Translations under genes and position numbers: made by a program
Shown: piece by piece, positions 54,142 to 61,655 of the stretch
Position numbering within the stretch: position 1 is the first letter of the stretch
How the letters are laid out: each line of letters begins with the position of its first letter
NCBI RefSeq assembly: GCF_000341345.1
Contig: NC_020302.1
Span: forward strand, 290,075 to 354,074
Source: Corynebacterium halotolerans YIM 70093 = DSM 44683
GTDB taxonomy: Bacteria; Actinomycetota; Actinomycetes; Mycobacteriales; Mycobacteriaceae
Direction of reading: 5' to 3'
DNA: 64,000 bases
The notes under the pieces: generated by a model
The model's input: the letters and a program-made list of their open reading frames with translations, nothing else
Told to the model about the DNA's origin: nothing
Database searches by the model: none

Positions 54142-55548
54142 TTAGGACCTGGTGCGCGGTTCCTCCGGATCCACGTCCCCGGCGCCCGCGGTTCCGGTGC
54201 CCGCATCCCCGGAGTCCCCGGGCCCGTTCCCCGACCCCTCCCGGCCCGCGGGCTCGGTGTGCTGCACGTAGACGACGGTCGATGGCGGGTCCTCACGGTC
54301 GTAGTCGAGTTCCGGGTCCTCCTCGAGTTCCCCGTGGATCTCGTCGGCCATCTGTTCCGTGAAGACCTCGGCCGGAATATTGGATTCCCTGGTCAGCTTC
54401 GCCAGTTCCTTCTGGTGGCGCTTGGTGTAGCGCAGGCGCGGGTCCATCTTGCGCTGCAGCAGGTCACGGGCGCGCACACGGCGGCGGCCCTCCTCGCTCA
54501 GCTTGGAGCGGCCGCGCAGCCAGGCGGTGGCGAGCACGACGACCATCAGGATGCCCAGGTAGCCCAGCGCCGGGTAGACGTAGGAGACCAGATCCTTGAA
54601 GCCGAAGAAGCTCAGGCCGAAACCGATGAGGCACGCGGCGATGAAGGCCGGGCGGTAGAGCTCACGGCGGCGGCGTGTGAGGCGCTTGCCGAGCGCGTAG
54701 AACATGCCGACGGCGGTGTTGAAGATCATGCCGAAGATCACGAAGGTCATCAGGAAGCCGAGCACCGGGTGGATCCCATTGATCAGGGCGAGCACCGGCA
54801 TGTCGTCTCCGCTGACCGTCTCCACCTCGAAGAACAGGGCGACCACCAGCAGCATGAGCATGATCAGGAAGAACAGTCCACCCAACAGTCCGCCCAGTCC
54901 GGCCGCCTTGGTGTCCATGAAGTTGCCGCCGATGACGATCGCCATGGACACGGCGGTCATCAGGCACAGGCCCAGGTAGTTCAGGGCGCTGAGCCACCAG
55001 TTGGGCAGGGTCGTCGCCACGTCCCGGGAGGCCAGGTTGAGTGCCGCGATGTCCGGGCGGGCGGTCACGATCGTCCAGATGGTCACCAGCAGGATGAAGA
55101 TGATGACGAAGGGGGTGATCGCGCCGATGATCGCGGAGACCTTGTTCACGTCGAGCATGCCGGTCACCAGGACCAGGATGAGCATGATCGTGGCACCGAC
55201 CCACACGGGCCAGCCGAACTGCTGGTTGAGGTTGGCTCCGCCGCCGGCGAACATGACGAAGCCGATGCAGAAAAGCGTGGCGATGGTCGCGATGTCCAGG
55301 ATCCAGGAGACCGTCCGGTTGGAGATCCGGCTGAGCACCGCCATATGCTCCTTGGCCTGGAAATAACTGCCGAGCTGCAGCACCGCGATACCGCTGAGGA
55401 CCATCAGTACCGAGGCGACCACGGCTCCGACGATGCCCCAGGTTCCGAACGCCACGAAGAACTGCAGGGTTTCCTGGCCGGAGGCGAAGCCGGCTCCCAC
55501 GATGACGCCGGTGAACGCCAGCGCGATGCCGATTGCACGTCTTAACAT
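54142..55548 (-). CDS. YkvI-type membrane transporter
   Basis: A 468-residue protein with about ten helices: AIGIALAFTGVIVGAGFASGQETLQFF at the start is the unwound helix signature GAGFASGQE of the YkvI group in the APC superfamily, followed by GGGANLNQQFGWP and VSMAIVIGGNFMD. About 115 C-terminal residues are hydrophilic and cytoplasmic, ending in a Gly/Asp/Glu-rich tail. Substrate unknown. CAGGAGTAG precedes the ATG at 55548. In C. glutamicum a similar gene also lies between asd and sigC. Confidence 0.82.
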   Translation of the reverse strand: MLRRAIGIALAFTGVIVGAGFASGQETLQFFVAFGTWGIVGAVVASVLMVLSGIAVLQLGSYFQAKEHMAVLSRISNRTVSWILDIATIATLFCIGFVMFAGGGANLNQQFGWPVWVGATIMLILVLVTGMLDVNKVSAIIGAITPFVIIFILLVTIWTIVTARPDIAALNLASRDVATTLPNWWLSALNYLGLCLMTAVSMAIVIGGNFMDTKAAGLGGLLGGLFFLIMLMLLVVALFFEVETVSGDDMPVLALINGIHPVLGFLMTFVIFGMIFNTAVGMFYALGKRLTRRRRELYRPAFIAACLIGFGLSFFGFKDLVSYVYPALGYLGILMVVVLATAWLRGRSKLSEEGRRRVRARDLLQRKMDPRLRYTKRHQKELAKLTRESNIPAEVFTEQMADEIHGELEEDPELDYDREDPPSTVVYVQHTEPAGREGSGNGPGDSGDAGTGTAGAGDVDPEEPRTRS

Positions 55549-55824
55549 GAGAAAACTACTCCTGAAATTTGTCGCGCCCGCCCCGGCGTCTGTGCGGGGG
55601 CGGCCCGGCGCGCGGATCTCCGCACGCCGAACTTCCAGTTAAGTCGGAATTCATCTGGTTTTCCCGTGTCGTCTCCGGGGAGGGGCCGGCCCCGTGGTGA
55701 ACGGGGACGATGTTTGCGCAGGGTCTACCGCACGGGGTCCGGTTTGATAACCGATTGGCAACAATTACGGGACAGGGCGGGGTAGCGGTGGCCGGAGGGG
55801 ATCCCCCTGCGTCGCCGTCCGCCG

Positions 55825-56394
55825 TCAGGCGCCGTCGCCCGGCCCGTCCGTGGCCTCGATGAGATCCTTGCGGGCGCGTGCCACGCGGGAGCGGATGGTG
55901 CCCACGCGCACTCCGGCGATCTTCGCGGCCTCCTCGTAGGTGTAGCCGAGCACCTGGGTGAGGATGAGCGCCTCGCGGCGCTCATCGGGCAGGGCGTCGA
56001 TAAGCGTGCGGACGTCAATCCATTCGCTCCACGACGTCGCGTTGGCCCCCTCTGAGGGGGTGGTGGCGGCAGCGTCCTCGTACTCGGTGGCGGATTTGCG
56101 GGGCCGAGCCATGTCGTGGCGGATATTGTCCACCCACACCCGCCGGGCGAGCGAGAGTAGCCAGGTGCGTGCCGACGAACGCGCGGCGAAGCGGGGGAGC
56201 GCGCCCATCACCCGCAGATAGGTCTCCTGGGTCAGATCGTCCGCGACATCGCGGCCGCCGAGGTGGGCGAGCAGTCGCCACACGTCCCCCTGGGTCGCTC
56301 TGATGAACTCCGTGAGCGCGGTGCGATCCCCCCGGCCGGCCGCCAGGGCCAGCTCAGTGACGCGCTGGTCATCGCGCTCAGGGGGAGAGGTCAT
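55825..56394 (-). CDS. sigC: ECF sigma factor SigC
   Basis: The 189-residue protein has region 2 (DVADDLTQETYLRVMGALPRFAARSSARTWLLSLARRVWVDNIRH) and region 4 (LPDERREALILTQVLGYTYEEAAKIAGVRVGTIRSRVARARKDL). Its place next to katA, divergently, matches C. glutamicum sigC, which responds to impaired aerobic respiration and controls cytochrome bd genes. No anti-sigma gene is adjacent. The ATG at 56394 is preferred; TATCCT lies eight bases upstream on the minus strand, suggesting a leaderless mRNA. Confidence 0.9.
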   Translation of the reverse strand: MTSPPERDDQRVTELALAAGRGDRTALTEFIRATQGDVWRLLAHLGGRDVADDLTQETYLRVMGALPRFAARSSARTWLLSLARRVWVDNIRHDMARPRKSATEYEDAAATTPSEGANATSWSEWIDVRTLIDALPDERREALILTQVLGYTYEEAAKIAGVRVGTIRSRVARARKDLIEATDGPGDGA

Positions 56395-56493
56395 AGGTGA
56401 AGAGGATACCAGTGGGCCATCCGGCCATCGCCGGGCAAAAGCCCGCACATAGGTCCAATACTGGCAGTTTAAGACGGGACCGTTATTTATAAG

Positions 56494-56581
56494 TTGACCT
56501 TGCAAGCGGACGGACTTTTATATAGTCTATCAATCAAGCGATACCGATAGGTAAAGCCGTAGTTCGAGAAGGAGTCAGGAT
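56494..56581 (+). promoter_or_regulatory. katA promoter region with OxyR-like half sites
   Basis: An AT-rich stretch holds TTGACC (56494), TTGCAA (56500) and TATAGT (56521), then ATAGTCTATC and GATACCGATAG, which resemble the ATAG/CTAT half sites bound by OxyR at corynebacterial katA. The ribosome-binding site is GAAGGAGTC. Exact -35/-10 assignment is unsure: TTGACC-TATAGT has a 21 bp gap and TTGCAA-TATAGT has 15. Confidence 0.5.
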
Positions 56582-58171
56582 ATGACGAATAACCAGCCGC
56601 AGGAGTCGGCCGCCGACCAGATCCTCAACAAGGGGATGCGCCCCGCTCCGGAGGGCCCGAGCACCCGCCTCGGCGGTGCCCCCGTCGCCTCCGAGAACAT
56701 CTCCATCACCGCCGGCCCGCAGGGCCCGAATGTCCTCAACGACATTCACCTGATCGAGAAGCTCGCACACTTCAACCGTGAGCGCGTCCCGGAGCGCAAC
56801 CCCCACGCCAAGGGCCACGGCGCCTTCGGTGAGCTGCACATCACCGAGGACGTCTCCAAGTACACCAAGGCCGCCCTCTTCCAGCCGGGCACCGTCACCC
56901 CGCTGGCGATCCGCTTCTCCACGGTCGCCGGCGAGCAGGGTTCGGGCGACACCTGGCGAGACGTCCACGGCTTCGCCCTGCGCTTCTACACCACCGAGGG
57001 CAACTACGACATCGTCGGCAACAACACCCCGACCTTCTTCCTGCGTGACGGCATCAAGTTCCCGGACTTCATCCACTCGCAGAAGCGGCTCGGCGCCAAC
57101 GGCCTGCGCGACGCCAACATGCAGTGGGACTTCTGGACCCGTTCACCGGAGTCCGCCCACCAGGTCACCTACCTGATGGGTGACCGCGGCACCCCGAAGA
57201 CCTCCCGCCACCAGGACGGTTTCGGTTCCCACACCTTCCAGTGGATCAACGCCGAGGGTGAGCCCGTGTGGGTGAAGTACCACTTCAAGACCCGCCAGGG
57301 CTGGGAGACCTTCACCGATGAAGAGGCCGCCGAGATGGCCGGCGCCAACGCCGACTACCACCGCGAGGACCTCTACGAGGCCATCGAGAACGGCGATTTC
57401 CCCGTCTGGGACGTCAAGGTCCAGATCATGCCGGTCGAGGATGCCGAGAACTACCGCTTCAACCCCTTCGACCTGACCAAGACCTGGTCCCAGAAGGACT
57501 ACCCGCTCATCCCGGTCGGCTACTTCGTGCTCAACCGCAACCCGAGGAACTTCTTCGCGCAGATCGAGCAGCTGGCCCTGGATCCGGGCAACCTCGTCCC
57601 GGGTGTCGGCCTGTCCCCGGACCGCATGCTGCAGGCCCGCGTGTTCGCCTACGCGGACGCCCAGCGCTACCGCATCGGACCGAACTACCAGCACCTGCCG
57701 GTGAACCAGCCGGTCAACCCGGTCAACACCTACAGCCATGAAGGCCCGATGCAGTACCAGTTCAACGGTGCCGAGGAGCCGGTCTACTCCCCGAACAGCT
57801 CCGACAAGGGGATGGGCTACCTGGACGACGGCGAGTCCTCCTCCTCCGGTCGGAGCTACGGTGCGGCCAACGACCTGTACATCGCCGTTGACCCCCACGG
57901 CAACGACCTGACCCGTGCGGCCTACGTGCAGCACGCCGAGGACGGCGACTTCGTCCAGCCCGGCATCCTCTACCGCGAGGTGCTGGACGACGGCGAGAAG
58001 GAGCGTCTGGCCCACAACATCACCAACGCCATGATCGGCGTCTCCCCCGAGGTCGAGGAGCGCTGCTACTGGTACTGGACCCAGGTCGACGAGAACCTCG
58101 GCGCCCGCGTGCGCGAGCTCTTCGCCGGTAAGAAGGGCAACGACGACAAGCTCACCGCCACCGCCGACTAA
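56582..58171 (+). CDS. katA: Catalase KatA
   Basis: A 529-residue monofunctional heme catalase without the C-terminal flavodoxin domain. Catalytic His in VPERNPHAKGHGAFGELH, catalytic Asn in IVGNNTPTFFLRD, proximal Tyr in ARVFAYADAQRYRIG, and YTTEGNYD are all in place. AAGGAGTC precedes the ATG at 56582. Divergent from sigC. Together with katE (23615-25783) it gives the cell two distinct catalases. Confidence 0.95.
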   Translation: MTNNQPQESAADQILNKGMRPAPEGPSTRLGGAPVASENISITAGPQGPNVLNDIHLIEKLAHFNRERVPERNPHAKGHGAFGELHITEDVSKYTKAALFQPGTVTPLAIRFSTVAGEQGSGDTWRDVHGFALRFYTTEGNYDIVGNNTPTFFLRDGIKFPDFIHSQKRLGANGLRDANMQWDFWTRSPESAHQVTYLMGDRGTPKTSRHQDGFGSHTFQWINAEGEPVWVKYHFKTRQGWETFTDEEAAEMAGANADYHREDLYEAIENGDFPVWDVKVQIMPVEDAENYRFNPFDLTKTWSQKDYPLIPVGYFVLNRNPRNFFAQIEQLALDPGNLVPGVGLSPDRMLQARVFAYADAQRYRIGPNYQHLPVNQPVNPVNTYSHEGPMQYQFNGAEEPVYSPNSSDKGMGYLDDGESSSSGRSYGAANDLYIAVDPHGNDLTRAAYVQHAEDGDFVQPGILYREVLDDGEKERLAHNITNAMIGVSPEVEERCYWYWTQVDENLGARVRELFAGKKGNDDKLTATAD

Positions 58172-58207
58172 GGCTGTGCGCACCGGCCGGCTGTGACAGC
58201 GGCCGAG

Positions 58208-58243
58208 GGGCGTGACCACCCAACCGTGGTCACGCCCTTTTTT
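58208..58243 (+). terminator. Intrinsic terminator after katA
   Basis: GGGCGTGACCAC and GTGGTCACGCCC form a perfect 12-bp stem, loop CCAACC, followed by TTTTTT. Confidence 0.95.
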
Positions 58244-58359
58244 CATGCCCGCGGGCGGGCCTCTTCCCGGGAAGAGATCCGTCCGGCGCCGCGTCCCCGT
58301 GCCCCCGGTGTCGGTGCGCCTTACCCCCGACCCACCCGGGCGGGCGATAGTTTCGAGGC

Positions 58360-59943
58360 ATGAGCCAACCCGCCTCCCGCTCCTCCGTCCGACCGCGCGC
58401 CCGCAGTCTCCTGCTCGCGCTGGTGCTCGTGCTTCCCCTGATCATCGGCGCCGCCGTCGCGGCCGTCGCTGATCTGGATCCCGCCCGCACCTGGAGCGCA
58501 GGCGACGAGGCGTCGGGGGCGCCGGCCGTGGCCTCTCCCGCGGGCATCGACCCGGCCGAGCTCGTCGACGCCCGCCGCGCCGCCGGTGAGGCCGCCACCC
58601 AGGCCGGTTTCCTCACCACGGGCACCGGCGAGCTGGTCGACGGCACGGGGCAGATGCGGGAGGAGGCCGCCGTGATCCCGGAGCAGTTCGACGAGGCCGT
58701 CACCGGCGCACAGCAGCTCGCCGACGGCCTGGTCCAGCTGCAGGCGGGCACCGGCCGGCTGGGCAGTGGGGCGACTGAGGTGGCCGACGGCGTCGGGCAG
58801 GCCGTCGACCAGGTGGTCGGGCTCGGCGCGCTGCAGGGCCAGCTCGTGGAGGCGATCAACCGCACGGTGCGCGACCTGGAGGGCAGCGACGATCCGCGGC
58901 TCACCGAGGCGCGGCAGCAGCTGATCGACCTGCGCGGCCAGGTGGAGACAATCCAGCTCAACGGGCCGGTCGCCGATCAGCTCACCGCCCTGAAGGACGG
59001 TGCCCGGGAGATCGCCAATCAGCTCAACGTCCCCGGCTACGCCTTCCACGACGGCATCTACTCCGCCACGAAGGGCGCGCAGGACCTTGCCTACGGGCTC
59101 TCGCAGTCCCAGGGCGGCATCGACGAGGCGATCGCCGGTGTGGAGTCCCTCGATGACGGGGCCCAGCGCCTCGACCAGATGGCCACCCGGACCGACGAGA
59201 AGGTCGATGCCGTACAGCGCGCACTACCGGTCGTCCAGGCCACCCCGCAGGCCACCGCCGACGGCCAGGCCCTCGAGGATGAGCCGGCCCGCGCGCTCAC
59301 CCCGCTGTACGCGATGTTCATCGCCGCACTGGTCATGCTGGGCGGGGCCGCCCTGGGGGTCGCGGCGCGGCTCGCATCCGGCCGTCGCGTGGTGATTCTC
59401 GCCGCCGGCACGCTCGGCCTCACCGCGCTCGGGGTCGTCTGCCTCGCGCTCGTCGCCACGGGCCTGACGGTCGCCACCGGCGCGCTGGCGGCCGTCGTGC
59501 TGGCACTCGGCGTGCTGGCCTCGGCGGTGCTGACGCGGGTGACGATCGCCGTGCTCGGAGCGGTTGTCGGCGGGGTGCTCGCCGCCGTGGGCGGTATCGC
59601 CCAGGTCGGGCTGGTCGGCTGGGTGTGGAAGTCCGCCGCGGCCGCCGACATCGCCGTGGTCTGGCAGGTCCTGGCCAACCTCCTGCCGTTGAACTGGGCG
59701 ACCTCCGCATTGACGGCCCTGGGCAACGGCGGTTCCGGGCAGGCGCTGTGGTTGGCCGTGGGCGTGCTGGCGGCCATCGCGGTCATCGGCCTCGCCGCCG
59801 GCCGCATGGTGTTCCCGGCCGCGGCAGCTTCCGTGACGATGCCCGCGGTGACCGGGTCTGAGCCGGCCGAAGGGGAGGGGCACGGCCCGGTGGGGGACAC
59901 CGCCGTCTACGCCGGGCTCGGGGAGGCCGGCCACTCCCGGTAG
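58360..59943 (+). CDS. YhgE/Pip-like membrane protein with coiled extracytoplasmic domain
   Basis: The 527-residue protein has one N-terminal helix (SLLLALVLVLPLIIGAAVAAVA), an extracytoplasmic region of about 270 residues rich in Gly/Ala/Gln heptad-like stretches (QQLADGLVQLQAGTGRLGSGATEVADGVGQAVDQ), then six helices from PLYAMFIAALVMLGGAALGVAARL to the C-terminus. This layout is that of YhgE/Pip proteins. Such proteins act in export or as phage receptors in other phyla; the role here is unknown. GATAGT lies eight bases before the ATG. Confidence 0.75.
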   Translation: MSQPASRSSVRPRARSLLLALVLVLPLIIGAAVAAVADLDPARTWSAGDEASGAPAVASPAGIDPAELVDARRAAGEAATQAGFLTTGTGELVDGTGQMREEAAVIPEQFDEAVTGAQQLADGLVQLQAGTGRLGSGATEVADGVGQAVDQVVGLGALQGQLVEAINRTVRDLEGSDDPRLTEARQQLIDLRGQVETIQLNGPVADQLTALKDGAREIANQLNVPGYAFHDGIYSATKGAQDLAYGLSQSQGGIDEAIAGVESLDDGAQRLDQMATRTDEKVDAVQRALPVVQATPQATADGQALEDEPARALTPLYAMFIAALVMLGGAALGVAARLASGRRVVILAAGTLGLTALGVVCLALVATGLTVATGALAAVVLALGVLASAVLTRVTIAVLGAVVGGVLAAVGGIAQVGLVGWVWKSAAAADIAVVWQVLANLLPLNWATSALTALGNGGSGQALWLAVGVLAAIAVIGLAAGRMVFPAAAASVTMPAVTGSEPAEGEGHGPVGDTAVYAGLGEAGHSR

Positions 59944-60000
59944 GCGGTCACCGCTCAACCTCGCCGGGAGCGGGCCCGGCGGGCGGTGGGGAAACGAAGA

Positions 60001-60032
60001 AGCCCCCGATCAGATTTCTCTGATCGGGGGCT
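60001..60032. terminator. Bidirectional terminator between the YhgE-like gene and tRNA-Pro
   Basis: AGCCCCCGATCAGA and TCTGATCGGGGGCT form a perfect 14-bp stem with loop TTTC, ending 6 bp from the tRNA 3' end. Confidence 0.92.
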
Positions 60033-60038
60033 TGCCTG

Positions 60039-60115
60039 TGGTCGGGATAACAGGATTTGAACCTGCGACCTCCTCGTCCCGAACGAGGCGCGCTACCAAG
60101 CTGCGCCATATCCCG
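60039..60115 (-). tRNA. tRNA-Pro (anticodon CGG), CCA encoded
   Basis: On the minus strand CGGGATA pairs with TATCCCG, discriminator A, and CCA is encoded. The anticodon loop TTCGGGA between CCTCG and CGAGG gives CGG. T-arm CAGGTTCAAATCCTG. It is the only tRNA of the seven here with an encoded CCA. Confidence 0.96.
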
Positions 60116-60210
60116 TGTACCTCTCGGTGCCCGGATAACGTTAGCCCACAACGTATTGAAGAAGCAAAACGGCAGGGCAGTCGGGTTATTGCCGGGCTGT
60201 TCCCGAGCGG

Positions 60211-61131
60211 CTACTCCGGTCGTTCCATGATGCGCAGCAGGGTGGCCGACGGGCGGCAGAACAACCGCGCGGGGGCGTACTTGGAGGTGCCCAGCCCGGT
60301 GGACACGTGCATCAGCATCGGGCCGAACTCGTGCAGCCCGGCCACGCGTCTGCGGTCGATCCCGCAGTTGGTCACGAGCGCCCGGCCGCCCGGCAGGCAG
60401 ATCTGCCCGCCATGGGTGTGCCCGGACAGGGACAGCTGGTAGCCGTCCTCGGCGAACCGGCCCAGTACCCGCGGCTCCGGGGTGTGCAGCAGGGCCAGCG
60501 AGAGGTCGGAGTCCCGGTTGGGTGGGCCGGCGATCTCGTCGTAGTCGTCCAGGTCGTGGTGCGGGTCGTCGACACCGGCGGCGGCGATGCGCACCGGGCC
60601 GACCTGGAACTCGTGCCGGGTGTGGGTGGCGTCGCGCCACCCGTGCTCGATGAAGGCCGCGCGCATGTCCCGCCACGGCAGGTCGATGTAGGAGGGGACG
60701 CGCTTGCGGCCCACCAGGTAGCCGAACGGGTTGGCCAGCCGCGGAGCCCAGTAGTCGTTGGTGCCGAAGACGAACATGCCCGGGCGTTTGAGCAGTGGGC
60801 CCAGGGCGCGCAGCACGTCGGGGACGGAGCGCTCGTCGGAGAGGTTGTCGCCGGTGTTGACCACCAGGTCAGGCTGGAGGGCGTCGAGCGCGGAGACCCA
60901 CGCGATCTTGGTCTGCTGGCCGGGGATCATGTGCAGGTCGCTCACGTGCAGCAGCTTGAACTCCCCGGCTCCGCGCAGGGCGCCGGGCGCCAGCAGCGGC
61001 AGGTCGATCTGCTTGAGCTCGAATTTGGTGAGCTCCGAGTGCCCCCAGGCCGCCAGGCCGGCTCCGGTGGCGGCACCCGCGCCGACGACGGCGGCGACGT
61101 TCCCGAGGACGCGCTTGGCTGAAGTATTCAC
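60211..61131 (-). CDS. Membrane-anchored metallophosphoesterase (YkuE-like)
   Basis: The 306-residue protein has an N-terminal hydrophobic segment (VLGNVAAVVGAGAATGAGLAAWG) that may anchor it, then calcineurin-like motifs in order: LLHVSDLHM, VVNTGDNLSD, FVFGTNDYW (where GNHD/E is usual), ALLHTPEP and LSLSGHTHGGQICLPG. The GTG at 61131 is preceded by TAGGGT at seven bases, a leaderless arrangement. Substrate unknown. Divergent from the yqeY-like gene with about 35 bp between starts. Confidence 0.85.
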   Translation of the reverse strand: MNTSAKRVLGNVAAVVGAGAATGAGLAAWGHSELTKFELKQIDLPLLAPGALRGAGEFKLLHVSDLHMIPGQQTKIAWVSALDALQPDLVVNTGDNLSDERSVPDVLRALGPLLKRPGMFVFGTNDYWAPRLANPFGYLVGRKRVPSYIDLPWRDMRAAFIEHGWRDATHTRHEFQVGPVRIAAAGVDDPHHDLDDYDEIAGPPNRDSDLSLALLHTPEPRVLGRFAEDGYQLSLSGHTHGGQICLPGGRALVTNCGIDRRRVAGLHEFGPMLMHVSTGLGTSKYAPARLFCRPSATLLRIMERPE

Positions 61132-61153
61132 CTGCCCAACCCTACCCGGCGGG

Positions 61154-61167
61154 TATCTTGGGCTACA
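61154..61167 (+). promoter_or_regulatory. Leaderless promoter TATCTT-N7-ATG
   Basis: TATCTT at 61154-61159 precedes the ATG at 61167; a divergent TAGGGT box for the phosphoesterase lies at 61139-61144, so the two promoters are back to back. Confidence 0.55.
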
Positions 61168-61634
61168 TGAGCCAGCTCAAAGAAACCATCCGCGCCGACC
61201 TGAAGACCGCCATGAAGGCCAAGGAGAAGGAGCGTACCGGCACCATCCGCATGCTGCTGGCCGCCATCCAGGCCGAGGAGACCACCGGAACCAAGCACGA
61301 GGCCACCGACGAGGACATCCTCAAGGTCATCGCCCGCGAGATCAAGAAGCGCCGCGAATCCGCCGAGATCTACACCGTCAACGGCCGCCAGGAGCTCGCC
61401 GAGGCCGAGCTCGCTGAGGTGGCCGTCCTGGAGGACTATCAGCCGAAGCAGCTTGACGACGCCGAGCTCGACCAGCTCGTCGACGAGGCCCTGACGTCCG
61501 TCGAGTCCGAGACCGGAGAGGCCCCGACCATGAAGCAGATGGGGCAGGTCATGAAGGCCGCCACCGCCAAGGCCGCCGGCCGGGCCGACGGCAAGCGCCT
61601 GTCGGCCGCCGTCAAGGCCCGCCTGGCCGGTTAA
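61167..61634 (+). CDS. GatB/YqeY domain protein
   Basis: A 155-residue helical protein of the YqeY family: LKETIRADLKTAMKAKEKERTGTIRMLLAAIQAEE at the start, REIKKRRESAEIYTVNGRQELAEAE in the middle and MGQVMKAATAKAAGRADGKRLSAAVKARL at the end. Related to the tail domain of GatB, it is thought to bind tRNA but its role is not established. The ATG at 61167 fits the leaderless promoter. Confidence 0.9.
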   Translation: MSQLKETIRADLKTAMKAKEKERTGTIRMLLAAIQAEETTGTKHEATDEDILKVIAREIKKRRESAEIYTVNGRQELAEAELAEVAVLEDYQPKQLDDAELDQLVDEALTSVESETGEAPTMKQMGQVMKAATAKAAGRADGKRLSAAVKARLAG

Positions 61635-61655
61635 TTCCGGTTCACACCCCGCCGG

